37,234 bases of DNA from NCBI GenBank assembly GCA_014444615.1, contig PVXE01000043.1, forward strand, positions 1 to 37,234, written 5' to 3'. Below, one piece after another: positions 22,012 to 30,525 of the stretch. The translations under genes and the position numbers were made by a program. Position 1 is the stretch's first letter; every line of letters starts with the position of its first letter. Below the pieces are notes generated by a model. The model did no database searches, was not told the origin of the DNA, and saw only the letters and a list, made by a program, of their open reading frames with translations. Source of the stretch: Tagaea sp. CACIAM 22H2 (GTDB taxonomy: Bacteria; Pseudomonadota; Alphaproteobacteria; CACIAM-22H2).

Positions 22012-22974
22012 ATGCCGCCCCAGAAACTCGTCCCCCGGATCGTCACCGTCGGCTGCGCCCAGATGGGCCCGATCGCCCGCGCGGAAACCCGCGCCCAATG
22101 CGTCGAACGCCTGATCGTCCTGCTGCGCGAAGCCCATCGCAAGGGCTGCACGCTGGTCGTTTTCCCCGAATTGGCGCTGACGACGTTTTTCCCGCGCTGG
22201 TTCATGCCCGATTGGCGCGAGGTCGATACTTTTTTCGAAACCGAAATGCCCAACGCGGCCGTGGCGCCATTGTTCGCCGAAGCCAAGCGCCTGAAGATCG
22301 GCTTCTATCTCGGTTATGCCGAGAAGACGCCCGAAGGACGGCGCTTCAACGCCGCGATTCTGGTCGACCGCGAGGGGACGATCGTCGGCAAATACCGGAA
22401 AATCCATCTGCCCGGCCATGCGGAGAACGAGCCCGAACGGCCGTTCCAGCATCTGGAGAAGCGTTACTTCGAGCCGGGCGATATCGGCTTTCCGGTGTGG
22501 CGCACGATGGGCGGGATCGTCGGCATGGCGATCTGCAACGACCGCCGCTGGCCCGAAACCTATCGCGTGATGGGCCTCAAAGGCATGGAGCTGATGCTGC
22601 TGGGCTACAACACGCCCGCGATCAACGGCTGGGCGATGGTCCATTCCGAACCCGAGCCCGAGCATCTGCGCCAATTCCACAATCATCTGGTGATGCAGGC
22701 GGGCGCCTATCAGAACTCGACCTGGGTCGTCGCCGCCGCGAAAGCAGGTATCGAGGAAGGCTGCTCGCTGATCGGCGGGTCGTGCATCGTGGCGCCGACG
22801 GGCGAGATCGTGGCGCTGGCGCGTTCGGTCGCCGACGAGCTGATCGTCGCCGATTGCGATCTCAGCCTTTGCGCCTATGGCAAGGAGACGGTATTCGCCT
22901 TCGCCAAGCACCGCCGCATCGAGCATTACGGCCTGATCGCGTCGCAAACCGGCGTGGTCGAACCGCCGAAATGA
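22012..22974 (+). CDS. Carbon-nitrogen hydrolase, N-carbamoyl-D-amino acid hydrolase type
   Basis: 320 residues of the nitrilase superfamily. The Glu-Lys-Cys triad is seen as Glu53 (VVFPELALTTFFPRWF), Lys130 (VGKYRKIHLPGH) and Cys175 (GMAICNDRRWPETYR). The FFPRWF segment, the KIHLPGHAENEP loop, NDRRWPE and LMLLGYNTP are the substrate-pocket features of D-carbamoylases, which hydrolyse N-carbamoyl-D-amino acids to the D-amino acid, ammonia and CO2. No hydantoinase is in the window, so the natural substrate could be another ureido or carbamoyl compound. Its stop overlaps the ATG of the flavin reductase (ATGA), so the two are translationally coupled. The start follows a 75-base divergent gap; upstream open frame lies inside dinB antisense. 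Confidence 0.88.
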   Translation: MPPQKLVPRIVTVGCAQMGPIARAETRAQCVERLIVLLREAHRKGCTLVVFPELALTTFFPRWFMPDWREVDTFFETEMPNAAVAPLFAEAKRLKIGFYLGYAEKTPEGRRFNAAILVDREGTIVGKYRKIHLPGHAENEPERPFQHLEKRYFEPGDIGFPVWRTMGGIVGMAICNDRRWPETYRVMGLKGMELMLLGYNTPAINGWAMVHSEPEPEHLRQFHNHLVMQAGAYQNSTWVVAAAKAGIEEGCSLIGGSCIVAPTGEIVALARSVADELIVADCDLSLCAYGKETVFAFAKHRRIEHYGLIASQTGVVEPPK

Positions 22975-23612
22975 AGGATTACGACTTCGACACGACGCCG
23001 CCCGCGACGCGTTACAAGCTGTTGATCGCGACCGTCGTGCCGCGGCCGATTGCGCTCGTCACCACGATCGACGCGCAAGGCCGCGTCAACGCGGCACCTT
23101 TCTCGTTCTTCAATGTGTTGAGCCACGATCCGGCCGTGATCGCCTTGGGCATCGAACGGCGCGCCGACGGTCGGCCCAAGGATACGGTCGCGAATATCGA
23201 CGCGAACGGCGAATGCGTCGTTAACCTCGTCGACGAGGCGATGGCCCCGGCCATGGTCGTTTGCGGCGCCGATGTCGAGCCGGGCATCGACGAGTTGGTG
23301 CTCGCCGGGCTTCATGCCGCGCCGTCGCTGCGCGTGGCGCCCCCGCGGATCGCCGAAGCGCCCGTCGCCCTCGAATGCCGGTTGCTGCGCGATGTGCGCC
23401 TTGGCGAAGGAAACGCGCGCGCGATTCTGCTGGCCGAGGTCGTGGCGCTGCGCGTGCGCGACGATCTGGTCGGCGCCAACGACCGCATCGACGTCGCCCG
23501 CACGGGCATCGTCGGGCGCTTGGCGGGGTCGGATTACGTCCGGCTTTCCGACGTGTTCTCGATCCCGCGCATCGCAGCCGAAGACGCGCTCAAACGCCGG
23601 TCACCAGCCTAA
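22971..23612 (+). CDS. Flavin reductase-like (FMN-binding split barrel) protein
   Basis: 213 residues of the DIM6/NTAB flavin reductase family. The FMN-binding stretch PRPIALVTTIDAQGRVNAAPFSFFNVLSHDP (about 19-49) is typical, followed by KDTVANIDANGECVVNLV. These proteins bind FMN and either reduce it for a monooxygenase or act on small substrates themselves. It is coupled to the carbamoylase by a 4-base overlap. No monooxygenase gene is adjacent, so its partner is unknown. Its last 12 bases overlap the convergent racemase gene. Confidence 0.85.
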   Translation: MKDYDFDTTPPATRYKLLIATVVPRPIALVTTIDAQGRVNAAPFSFFNVLSHDPAVIALGIERRADGRPKDTVANIDANGECVVNLVDEAMAPAMVVCGADVEPGIDELVLAGLHAAPSLRVAPPRIAEAPVALECRLLRDVRLGEGNARAILLAEVVALRVRDDLVGANDRIDVARTGIVGRLAGSDYVRLSDVFSIPRIAAEDALKRRSPA

Positions 23613-24260
23613 GCGCACGCGCGCCAGCGCTATGCCCGCCGCCGCTTGCGTGGGCTCGACGACCGGCAGGCCGATTTCGGCCTGCAAGCGGTCGCGATAG
23701 CGCGCCATGCCCGCACAGCCCATGACGAGCGTGTCGGCGCGGTCCTTGTCGCGCAATTCCTTGCCGACCTCGATCATCCGCGCGAGGGTGCGTGCGTCGT
23801 CGGACAATTCCGCGACCGTCAAGCCGATCGGCCGGTCGCCCGCGAAACGCGCCTCGAGCCCACGCATCCCGACATAGCGCAAATGGCGCGGCACCGAACG
23901 CGGCAGAATCGCGATGATGCCGAAGCGCTCGCCCAGGGTCAGTGCGGTCAGCAAGCCGCATTCGGCGATGCCCAGAACCGGCTTCTTGGTCGCTTCGCGC
24001 GCCGCGTAGAGGCCGGGATCGGAGAAGCAAGCGATGACGAACGCGTCGCAATCGTTGTCGCGCGCGGCGACCATCCGGGACAACGGCTGGACGACGCTTT
24101 CGACATGCGCTTGGGTTTCGACGCCGGGCGGACCTTCCTTCAGCGTGACGCATTCGATTTCCGGCCCGCCCGCCATGCGCAGCGGCGCCATGGCGGCGTC
24201 GATGCCGCGCGTGACGTTTTCGTTGGAGTTCGGATTGATGACCAGAACGCGTTGAGCCAT
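23601..24260 (-). CDS. Hydantoin/Asp-Glu racemase family protein
   Basis: 219 residues of the cofactor-independent two-cysteine racemase superfamily. The candidate catalytic pair is Cys78 (FVIACFSDPGLYAARE) and Cys182 (LVMGCAGMARY). The N-terminus RVLVINPNSNENVT and the VEPTQAAAGIAL C-terminus match the hydantoin racemase (HyuA/HyuE) and arylmalonate-decarboxylase-related group. It is the last gene of the ABC-transporter operon, 5 bases after the second permease stop. This suggests it racemises the transported compound or its carbamoyl/hydantoin derivative. The longer frame upstream overlaps the permease and is not used; ATG at 24260 is the natural start. Confidence 0.85.
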   Translation of the reverse strand: MAQRVLVINPNSNENVTRGIDAAMAPLRMAGGPEIECVTLKEGPPGVETQAHVESVVQPLSRMVAARDNDCDAFVIACFSDPGLYAAREATKKPVLGIAECGLLTALTLGERFGIIAILPRSVPRHLRYVGMRGLEARFAGDRPIGLTVAELSDDARTLARMIEVGKELRDKDRADTLVMGCAGMARYRDRLQAEIGLPVVEPTQAAAGIALARVRLGW

Positions 24261-24265
24261 GGCAC

Positions 24266-24946
24266 CTACCGCCGCGCGATGTTGCGATGCTCGAGCCGCG
24301 ACAGCAGACGCACCAGCGGCCAGAACAGCGCCAGATATAGCATGGCCGCGACAACGATCGGCGTCGGGTTGTAAACCAGCGACTGCGCCAGCCTTGCGGT
24401 GTGCAGCAACTCGCCCAACGCCACGACCGAGGCGATCGAGGTGAGCTTGGCGACCTCCAACGTATTGCCGATCAGATCGGGCAGCACGTTGCGCGTGGCT
24501 TGCGGCAGGATCACGGCGATCATTGTCTGTCGCCGTGTAAGGCCCGTGGAGCGCGCCGCTTCCCACTGGCCCTTCGGCACCGATTCGATACCCGCGCGGA
24601 AAATCTCGCCGTAATAGCTCGACGCGTTCAGCAGAAACCCGATCCCCACCGCCGCGATGGCGGGCAGATCGAGACCGGCGAACGGCAAACCGAAATAGAG
24701 AAAGATCAGCAGCACCAGCGGCGGGAAGGCGCGGAAGAAATCGACATAGACGGCGCAGGCGGCCGTCAGCCAGCGATTGTTCAGGCTTGCAGCCCAGGCA
24801 AGGGCAAGCCCGCCCGCAAGCCCCAGCGGAATGACGCCCGCGCAAAGCAGCAGCGTCATGCCCAGGCCTTGCAGCAGGAACGGGAAAACGCGGACCGCGA
24901 TTTCCACATTGAAGAAAACGTCGAGGATCGTGTTCAGCGTTTCCAT
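24266..24946 (-). CDS. Polar amino acid ABC transporter permease (second permease)
   Basis: 226 residues of the HisM/GlnP (PAAT) permease family with about five membrane helices. The cytoplasmic EAA loop reads SVPKGQWEAARSTGLTRRQ, the docking site for the ATPase, followed by ILPQATRNVLPDLIGN. METLNTILDVFF at 24946 is the natural start and overlaps the end of the upstream permease by 13 bases. It forms a heterodimer with that permease in the inner membrane. Confidence 0.9.
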   Translation of the reverse strand: METLNTILDVFFNVEIAVRVFPFLLQGLGMTLLLCAGVIPLGLAGGLALAWAASLNNRWLTAACAVYVDFFRAFPPLVLLIFLYFGLPFAGLDLPAIAAVGIGFLLNASSYYGEIFRAGIESVPKGQWEAARSTGLTRRQTMIAVILPQATRNVLPDLIGNTLEVAKLTSIASVVALGELLHTARLAQSLVYNPTPIVVAAMLYLALFWPLVRLLSRLEHRNIARR

Positions 24947-25617
24947 GCGAACCGCCGCTCGATCCAGCGCCCCAGAATGACGACCGGCAGAAAAATCGCG
25001 AGATAACCCAGCGCCGCGAGGGTCAGCGGCGTGGGATTGCCCGCGAGGCTCATCGCGGACGTCGCTTGCCCCAGAATTTCGGGCAGCGCCACGACCGATC
25101 CGAGCGCCGTCCCCTTCACGATCGCGATCGTCCGGTTGAGCAGCGGCGGGATCGTCATGCGCACGGCCTGCGGAATCGCGACCCAGACGAGCGCTTGGAA
25201 ATGGCTGAGCCCGGTCGAGCGCGCAGCCTCCCATTGGCCTTTGGGCACGGCTTGCAGCCCGGCCCACCAGATCTCCTCGGCGAAGGACGCGAGCACGAAG
25301 CTCAACGCCAGCCATGTCGCCGTGAAGGCGCCCATCGGCAGATCGACATAGGGAAAGGCGTAATAGAGCACGATAATGACGACGAGCGGCGGCCATGCGC
25401 GGAAAATGTCGACGAAGACGACAATCGCCATTTGCACCCAGCGCGGCGCCGACGCGCGCAACATCGCGAGCGCCATGCCCAGCGCCAATCCCGCCGCGAT
25501 CGTCGCAAGGCCGAGCTGGATCGTGACGAAAGCGCCGTCGAGGATTTTCGGCCCCCACTCGGCCGCAACCTCGGGATTGAGATACGCGAAGGCGAAACGC
25601 GCCCAGCCGTCCTGCAT
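24934..25617 (-). CDS. Polar amino acid ABC transporter permease (first permease)
   Basis: 227 residues of the HisQ/GlnP permease family. The EAA loop is AVPKGQWEAARSTGLSHFQ, followed by AIPQAVRMTIPPLLNRTIAIVK. The N-terminal helix begins with GPKILDGAFVTIQLGLATIAAGLALG, the standard PAAT opening. MQDGWARFAF at 25617 starts one base after the ATPase stop, so translation is coupled. The further-upstream codons in this frame lie inside the ATPase gene. Confidence 0.9.
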   Translation of the reverse strand: MQDGWARFAFAYLNPEVAAEWGPKILDGAFVTIQLGLATIAAGLALGMALAMLRASAPRWVQMAIVVFVDIFRAWPPLVVIIVLYYAFPYVDLPMGAFTATWLALSFVLASFAEEIWWAGLQAVPKGQWEAARSTGLSHFQALVWVAIPQAVRMTIPPLLNRTIAIVKGTALGSVVALPEILGQATSAMSLAGNPTPLTLAALGYLAIFLPVVILGRWIERRFAWKR

Positions 25618-25618
25618 G

Positions 25619-26371
25619 TCAGCCGCGCTCCGCGAGCCGGGCGACGAAATCGCGCGTGCGCGCCTCGCGCGGCGCGCCGAAAACGGAAGCCGGCGTTCCC
25701 TGTTCGACGATCCGCCCGCCATCCATAAACACGACGCGGTCGGCCGCGTCGCGCGCGAACGCGAGCTCGTGGCTGACGACGACCATCGTCATCCCGCCAA
25801 TCTTGAGTTCGCGCATTACCGCCAGCACCGAGCCGACGAGTTCGGGGTCGAGCGCCGAGGTCGGCTCGTCGAACAGCACGATCTTGGGCTCCAGCGCCAG
25901 TGCTCGGGCGATCGCCACACGCTGCTGCTGTCCGCCCGAGAGCTGAGCCGGATAGGATCCCGCTTTATCCGCGAGTCCGACGCGCGCGAGGGCGGCGCGT
26001 GCCTTCGCCTCGGCCGCATCCTTGGCCATGCCCTGCACTTTGCGCAGCGCCAGCGCCACGTTCCCCAACGCGGTCATATGCGGGTAGAGATTGAACGCCT
26101 GGAAGACCATGCCGATCTTCTGGCGCACGCGGTTGAGATCGCAGCCGGGGCTGAGGATGTTCTCGCCGTCGACGATTACGGCGCCGTCGTCGGGCTCCTC
26201 CAGCCGGTTGCAGCAGCGCAGCAACGTGCTTTTGCCCGACCCCGACGGGCCGATCAGAAAGACGAGCTCGCCGGGTGCGACGGCGAGATCGACGCCCTTC
26301 AGGACGTCGACCCCGCCGAAGCTTTTATGCAACCCCGCGAGTTCGAGAACGGGGCGGCTTTGAACGTCCAT
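25619..26371 (-). CDS. Polar amino acid ABC transporter ATP-binding protein
   Basis: 250 residues of the GlnQ/HisP family. Walker A is GPSGSGKST, the Q-loop is KIGMVFQAFNLYPHMTALGN, the signature is LSGGQQQRVAIARAL, Walker B is KIVLFDEPTSALD and the switch His is in VVVSHELAFA. All residues needed for ATP hydrolysis are present. The ATG at 26371 shares a base with the stop of the binding-protein gene (TGATG). It powers the two downstream permeases. Confidence 0.93.
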   Translation of the reverse strand: MDVQSRPVLELAGLHKSFGGVDVLKGVDLAVAPGELVFLIGPSGSGKSTLLRCCNRLEEPDDGAVIVDGENILSPGCDLNRVRQKIGMVFQAFNLYPHMTALGNVALALRKVQGMAKDAAEAKARAALARVGLADKAGSYPAQLSGGQQQRVAIARALALEPKIVLFDEPTSALDPELVGSVLAVMRELKIGGMTMVVVSHELAFARDAADRVVFMDGGRIVEQGTPASVFGAPREARTRDFVARLAERG

Positions 26372-27216
26372 CAACGGCAGACCGGCGTCACCAAGCTGTC
26401 GTCATAGCCCGGCATGCCCGGCACGCCATGACCGGCCGAAGGCTGCGCGGTCACGGAATCGGCCGCCGGCTTAAAGCCGAACCATTTTTCGTGCAGCCGC
26501 GCGAAGCTGCCGTCGAGCTTCATGCATTTGACGACCATCGACACGCGGTCGCGGCCTTCCTTGTCGTCCGGGCGGAACGGGATCGCCCAGACGAGGCCCG
26601 TACGGATTGTGTAGCCGAGCACGAGCTGGCGGTTCTGCTTCGCCGCCCAGGCGACCACCGTGTTGCCCGCAAGATTGGCGTCCGCGCGGCTGGCGAGCAC
26701 GGCCTGCACCGCTTCGGGGTTCGTGCCATAGACGTCGAAGGTAAAGCCCAGGCGCGACGCGTTCTCGTTCGCCCAAGTCTCGTAAGCCGAGCCTTTATTG
26801 ACGGCGAGCTTCTTGCCGCGCAGATCGTCGAGCGACTTCACCTCCGCCCCGCCGCGGCGCGTGGCGAACTGGAAATCGGTGGCGAGATAGCCTTCGGTGA
26901 ACAGCAGCGTGCGTGCGCGCGCTTCGGTCACCGTCGTCGGCGCGGCGATGAAGTCGAAACGCTTGGACAGCAGGCCCGGGATCAGGCCCGAGAACTCGAG
27001 CGCTTGGATTTCGATCGGCCGGCCCAGGCGCTTGGCGATCTCGTTCGCCATATCGACGTTGAAACCTTCGATCCCGCCGCCGAGCTTGGGCATCGCGTGC
27101 GGCGCGAAGGTGCCATCGACGCCGGTGACCAGGCGTTGGGCGTGGGCCGCGCCGCCGTATCCGGCGGACGCGAGACCGGCGGCAAAAAAGGCGGCCAAAA
27201 AGCGCAAACGGATCAT
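26371..27216 (-). CDS. Periplasmic amino-acid-type substrate-binding protein
   Basis: 281 residues. A signal peptide (MIRLRFLAAFFAAGLASAGYG... cleaved after AHA, near residue 26) is followed by a type II periplasmic binding fold of SBP family 3. Recognisable parts are GGGIEGFNVDMANEIAKRLG, FDFIAAPTTVTEARA and LDDLRGKKLAVNKGSAYETW. The second-domain helix NPEAVQAVLASRADANLAGN is also typical. The start is set by GGGAG nine bases before the ATG at 27216; an in-frame ATG at 27231 would place that Shine-Dalgarno inside the gene. It is the first gene of the five-gene operon ending in the racemase. Ligand unknown; a polar or N-substituted amino acid is most likely. Confidence 0.9.
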   Translation of the reverse strand: MIRLRFLAAFFAAGLASAGYGGAAHAQRLVTGVDGTFAPHAMPKLGGGIEGFNVDMANEIAKRLGRPIEIQALEFSGLIPGLLSKRFDFIAAPTTVTEARARTLLFTEGYLATDFQFATRRGGAEVKSLDDLRGKKLAVNKGSAYETWANENASRLGFTFDVYGTNPEAVQAVLASRADANLAGNTVVAWAAKQNRQLVLGYTIRTGLVWAIPFRPDDKEGRDRVSMVVKCMKLDGSFARLHEKWFGFKPAADSVTAQPSAGHGVPGMPGYDDSLVTPVCR

Positions 27217-27313
27217 CGATTTGTCTCCCATCGGGATAGCCGCCGACGATACGGCGGGCATGCTGGACGGCCGATCACAGCAATAGCCGTGCCGGAGTCC
27301 GCGCGACAAATCG
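27217..27313. repeat. Long-range 9-bp inverted repeat framing the binding-protein leader
   Basis: CGATTTGTC (27217-27225) and GACAAATCG (27305-27313) are exact reverse complements 79 bases apart, spanning the 109-base gap between the upp stop and the binding-protein start. In the transcript the 3' copy lies exactly between the Shine-Dalgarno GGGAG and the ATG, so pairing with the 5' copy would block initiation. A smaller hairpin (CGCCG/CGGCG) lies in between. It could be an RNA switch, a protein operator or chance. Confidence 0.4.
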
Positions 27314-27325
27314 TTCCAGATGGAA

Positions 27326-27958
27326 TTATTTCGTGCCGAACAGACGGTCGCCCGCGTCGCCCAGACCCGGCACGATATAGCCGTGGTCGTTGAGGTGGGA
27401 GTCGAGCGAAGCCGTGAAGATCGGCACGTCGGGGTGCTGCTCCTGCATCTCCTTCACGCCCTCGGGTGCCGCAAGCAGGCAGACGAATTTGAGCGATTTC
27501 GCCCCCGCCTGCTTGATCCGCGCCACGGCCGCCGACGCCGAATGCCCGGTCGCCAGCATCGGATCGACGATGATCGTTTCGCGCTCGGCGATATCTTCGG
27601 GCAGCTTGCAATAATACTCGATCGCGTTGAGCGTCTCGGGATCGCGATAGAGACCGACGAACCCCACGCGCGCCGACGGCAGGATTTCGAGCATGCCGTC
27701 GAGAATGCCGTTGCCCGCGCGCAAGACTGAGACGAGGCAGATTTCCTTCCCCGCCAGAACGGGCGCGCGCATCTTGGTCAGCGGCGTATCGATTTCCTGC
27801 GTCGTCAACGCCCGGTCGCGCGTGACTTCGTAGGCGAGCAGCATCGCGATTTCCCGCGCCAAGCGGCGGAAATCGCGCGTTTCGGTTTCCTTGCGGCGCA
27901 TCTGGGTCAGCTTGTGCTGGATCAGCGGATGGCCGACGACGTTGAGCGTGCCCGTCAT
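27326..27958 (-). CDS. upp: Uracil phosphoribosyltransferase (URC6-type context)
   Basis: 210 residues, normal length. It converts uracil and PRPP to UMP. It contains the [15 protein letters not shown] segment, the PRPP loop [13 protein letters not shown] and the C-terminal uracil-binding region [23 protein letters not shown]. It is the third gene of an operon with URC1 and URC4 homologues, 17 bases after URC4. In the URC pathway the phosphoribosyltransferase feeds uracil into ring degradation, so this copy probably serves catabolism rather than, or in addition to, salvage. Confidence 0.95.
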   Translation of the reverse strand: MTGTLNVVGHPLIQHKLTQMRRKETETRDFRRLAREIAMLLAYEVTRDRALTTQEIDTPLTKMRAPVLAGKEICLVSVLRAGNGILDGMLEILPSARVGFVGLYRDPETLNAIEYYCKLPEDIAERETIIVDPMLATGHSASAAVARIKQAGAKSLKFVCLLAAPEGVKEMQEQHPDVPIFTASLDSHLNDHGYIVPGLGDAGDRLFGTK

Positions 27959-27975
27959 TCTTCTTCCCCGTTCGC

Positions 27976-29172
27976 TTAGAAAACAGTTCCGTCGCTGTCG
28001 ATGGCGAGCGGCGGACCGCCGCCCGGACGTTTTTCCGCCGCGATGACGCGGCCCGCCGTCCAAGTGCCGCCTTGCAGCACTTTGGCCAGCGGAAAATCCT
28101 TCGCGGCGAGCCCCAACTGCGCGCGCACCCGCTCGGCGACCAGATCGAGCAATTCGACCGTCAGCGCGCGCCATTCGACGACCAGTTCCGACGTCGCGTC
28201 GTGGCGTCGCGTCGCTTGTGCTGGATCTTTCAGCGCCAAAACGCCGGTGTCGAGGAACAAGCCGCCATTGCGATATTCGGGCAGGCCGGTCAGCGCGTCG
28301 ATATCGACGATCTCGATGCCGAGCCATTCCATCGGCTCGAGCAGCGAATAGGCGAGCCATTGGCTGAGCTTGTGGAACGGCACCAAGCCATCCGTCGCGA
28401 CCGGATGGCGGCCGACATCGCCGACATTGACGCCGTCGATCACCACGCGCGCGGGCCAAGCATCCGCGAACCCGTCGAGCAGATGATGAAGCACGCGCGC
28501 GGCGGGCAGCTTACCTTCGCGCGCGTCGAACATCAGCCGGTCGACGAGATTGCCGAGACGCGGTTCCGGCCCGAAAATATCCGGGCGCTTGGCGATAGCC
28601 GCCCCCAAACGGCGCAGCAGCGCGGCGCGGGATTCCGCCCCCGCCAGCGGGTTCGTGGCCGAGACCTGAAAACCGGCGGCGAGCTTCTCGCCCGTCAACG
28701 CTTGCAGCGTTTCGGCCGCGCCCGACAAGGCACAACTCGCGAACATATCGAAGCTCGCGACCGCAAGGCCTTCCGAGCGCGCGAACACGCCGTCTTGCGT
28801 GGTGTATTTCCAATCGGGACCGGACCCGGCGTCGAGCAGTACCGAGGTGACGGCAAGGTCCACGCCCAAGCGGCTGCGCTCGAGCTTGTCGTCCACCTTC
28901 GCCGCATACTTGCCCCAACGATCGATGCCGCCGACATCGAAATGCCGCCAGCGCGAATGATAGGGCACGTTCAGATCGGGATAGTCGCGGCGGATGACGG
29001 CGACGGTGCGCTGGGCCGCGTCGTCGAGTTTGTCGAGATCGACGGCGAAATGCGGCGTCGAGCCCGCGCAAGCCGCGTCGAACACCTCGCGCGCGCGTTC
29101 GCGGATCGTGCGCGGATCGCGCAAATGGCGCACGCGGGCCGATGGCAGGCCAAGTTCGGGCATGTCCGCCAT
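27976..29172 (-). CDS. URC4: URC4/Urg3 family protein (DUF1688), uracil catabolism
   Basis: 398 residues spanning the full DUF1688 family. Visible landmarks are [39 protein letters not shown] near the N-terminus, [43 protein letters not shown], and [19 protein letters not shown] followed by [13 protein letters not shown]. Its yeast homologue URC4 is required for the URC uracil degradation route, but the reaction it catalyses is not firmly established. The ATG at 29172 begins one base after the URC1 stop, so the two are translationally coupled. An in-frame ATG three codons later is an alternative start. Confidence 0.9.
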   Translation of the reverse strand: MADMPELGLPSARVRHLRDPRTIRERAREVFDAACAGSTPHFAVDLDKLDDAAQRTVAVIRRDYPDLNVPYHSRWRHFDVGGIDRWGKYAAKVDDKLERSRLGVDLAVTSVLLDAGSGPDWKYTTQDGVFARSEGLAVASFDMFASCALSGAAETLQALTGEKLAAGFQVSATNPLAGAESRAALLRRLGAAIAKRPDIFGPEPRLGNLVDRLMFDAREGKLPAARVLHHLLDGFADAWPARVVIDGVNVGDVGRHPVATDGLVPFHKLSQWLAYSLLEPMEWLGIEIVDIDALTGLPEYRNGGLFLDTGVLALKDPAQATRRHDATSELVVEWRALTVELLDLVAERVRAQLGLAAKDFPLAKVLQGGTWTAGRVIAAEKRPGGGPPLAIDSDGTVF

Positions 29173-29173
29173 A

Positions 29174-30466
29174 TCAGGAATCCAGATCGCGGCCCTTGGT
29201 GGATTCGAGCTTCGCTGCGTCGGGCGCCGGACCGCCGGTGAAATAACCCGCCGCCTTCTTCGCCTCCATCTCCACCGACGCGTCGGCGGGGATGAGATCG
29301 GGCGGGATTTCAACCTGCTCGACGATCTGAATACCGGTGCGCGTGATCGCCTCGGACTTCATGTTGCTCATCGACGCGAAACGGTCGATACGCGAAATGC
29401 CGAGCCAATGCAGCACGTCGGGCATCAATTCCTGGAAGCGCATATCCTGCACGCCCGCGACGCATTCGGTGCGCTTGAAATAGGTCGCGGCCTGGTCGCC
29501 GCCTTCCTGGCGCTTGCGCGCGTTGTAGACGAGGAACTTCGTTACCTCGCCCAGCGCGCGGCCTTCCTTGCGGTTATAGACGATGAAGCCCACGCCGCCT
29601 TGCTGCGCCGTTTCGACCGCGACTTCGATGCCGTGCGCGAGATAGGGCCGGCAGGTACAGATGTCGGACCCGAACACGTCCGAGCCGTTGCATTCGTCGT
29701 GCACGCGCCCGCCGATCTTGGTCTTGGGATCGCCCAAGCCGCGCACGTCGCCGAACAGATAGACTGTCGTGCCGCCGATGGGCGGCAGGAACACCTTCAT
29801 GTCCGGCCGCGTCACCAGTTCGGGGAACATCCCGCCCGTGTATTCGAACAGGCCGCGGCGCAGATCGGTTTCGGAAATGCCGAACCGCTTGGCGATACCC
29901 GGCAGGAACCACACGGGCTCGATCGCGACTTTCGTCGTGCGCACCGTGCCGTCCGGCTGGACGATCTTGCCGTCGATCTTCAAACGCCCGGCGGCCAGCG
30001 CCGCGCGGATCTCGGGCATGTCGATATGCGCGCGCGTCACTGCGATGGTCGGGCGAATGTCGAGCCCGCGCGATAGCTCCGCCGCGAACACCTCGCCCAC
30101 CATATGGCCGTAGGGATCGAGGCTGACGATCTTCTCGGGATCGCCCCACTGCGGGAACGGGCCGATCGGATCGGGCGGCGAGGTGTTGGTGAGATCGGGC
30201 TTGTGCATCGGCGACAAGGCGCCGGCCGCTACGGCAAGCGCGCGATAGAGCATGTAGCTGCCCGAATGCGTGCCGATGACGTTGCGTACCGACGGATCGG
30301 TCGTCGAGCCGATGATCGGCCCGCGCGCTTGTGCGCCGGGCGCGCCCCATTCGATGCGCGACGGCTGCGGCCCGCTTTTGGGCGGGTGCGAGGTCAGGGT
30401 GATGTGCTTGGATCGGGCCGCCCCGGCAGGCGCGGGGCTGGGCGGGGATTGCGTACCGGTGGTCAT
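29174..30466 (-). CDS. URC1: URC1 family GTP cyclohydrolase II-like protein, uracil catabolism
   Basis: 430 residues, about twice RibA. The C-terminal half is a GTP cyclohydrolase II fold. The zinc ligands are Cys259, Cys270 and Cys272 (HDECNGSDVFGSDICTCRP), and VYNRKEGRALGEVTKF replaces the RibA YLRQEGRGIG substrate loop. The roughly 210-residue N-terminal part (GTHSGSYMLYRALAVAAG, DPYGHMVGEVF, RAHIDMPEI) is specific to URC1. Adjacent URC4 and uracil phosphoribosyltransferase place it in uracil breakdown rather than riboflavin synthesis. By analogy with GTP cyclohydrolase it is thought to open the uridine nucleotide ring. GGAG nine bases before the ATG gives a clear start; a promoter candidate lies at 30492-30519. 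Confidence 0.92.
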   Translation of the reverse strand: MTTGTQSPPSPAPAGAARSKHITLTSHPPKSGPQPSRIEWGAPGAQARGPIIGSTTDPSVRNVIGTHSGSYMLYRALAVAAGALSPMHKPDLTNTSPPDPIGPFPQWGDPEKIVSLDPYGHMVGEVFAAELSRGLDIRPTIAVTRAHIDMPEIRAALAAGRLKIDGKIVQPDGTVRTTKVAIEPVWFLPGIAKRFGISETDLRRGLFEYTGGMFPELVTRPDMKVFLPPIGGTTVYLFGDVRGLGDPKTKIGGRVHDECNGSDVFGSDICTCRPYLAHGIEVAVETAQQGGVGFIVYNRKEGRALGEVTKFLVYNARKRQEGGDQAATYFKRTECVAGVQDMRFQELMPDVLHWLGISRIDRFASMSNMKSEAITRTGIQIVEQVEIPPDLIPADASVEMEAKKAAGYFTGGPAPDAAKLESTKGRDLDS

Positions 30467-30491
30467 CGGAAACGGCTCCGCTTAAAAAAGC

Positions 30492-30519
30492 AGTATAGAG
30501 CGTTTTCCGGGGATTTGAA
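30492..30519 (-). promoter_or_regulatory. Candidate promoter for the URC operon
   Basis: On the minus strand TTCAAA (30514-30519) and TATACT (30492-30497) are 16 bases apart in the 59-base gap between arnD and URC1. The -10 matches at five of six positions. Transcription would start near 30485, giving a leader of about 20 bases that includes the GGAG ribosome site. It would let URC genes be expressed independently of the arn genes upstream. Confidence 0.5.
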
Positions 30520-30525
30520 TAGATT

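Noticed and set aside
29174..30466. Riboflavin synthesis RibA / RibBA
   Set aside because: There is no DHBP synthase domain, the N-terminal half is URC1-specific, and the neighbours are URC4 and upp rather than rib genes.
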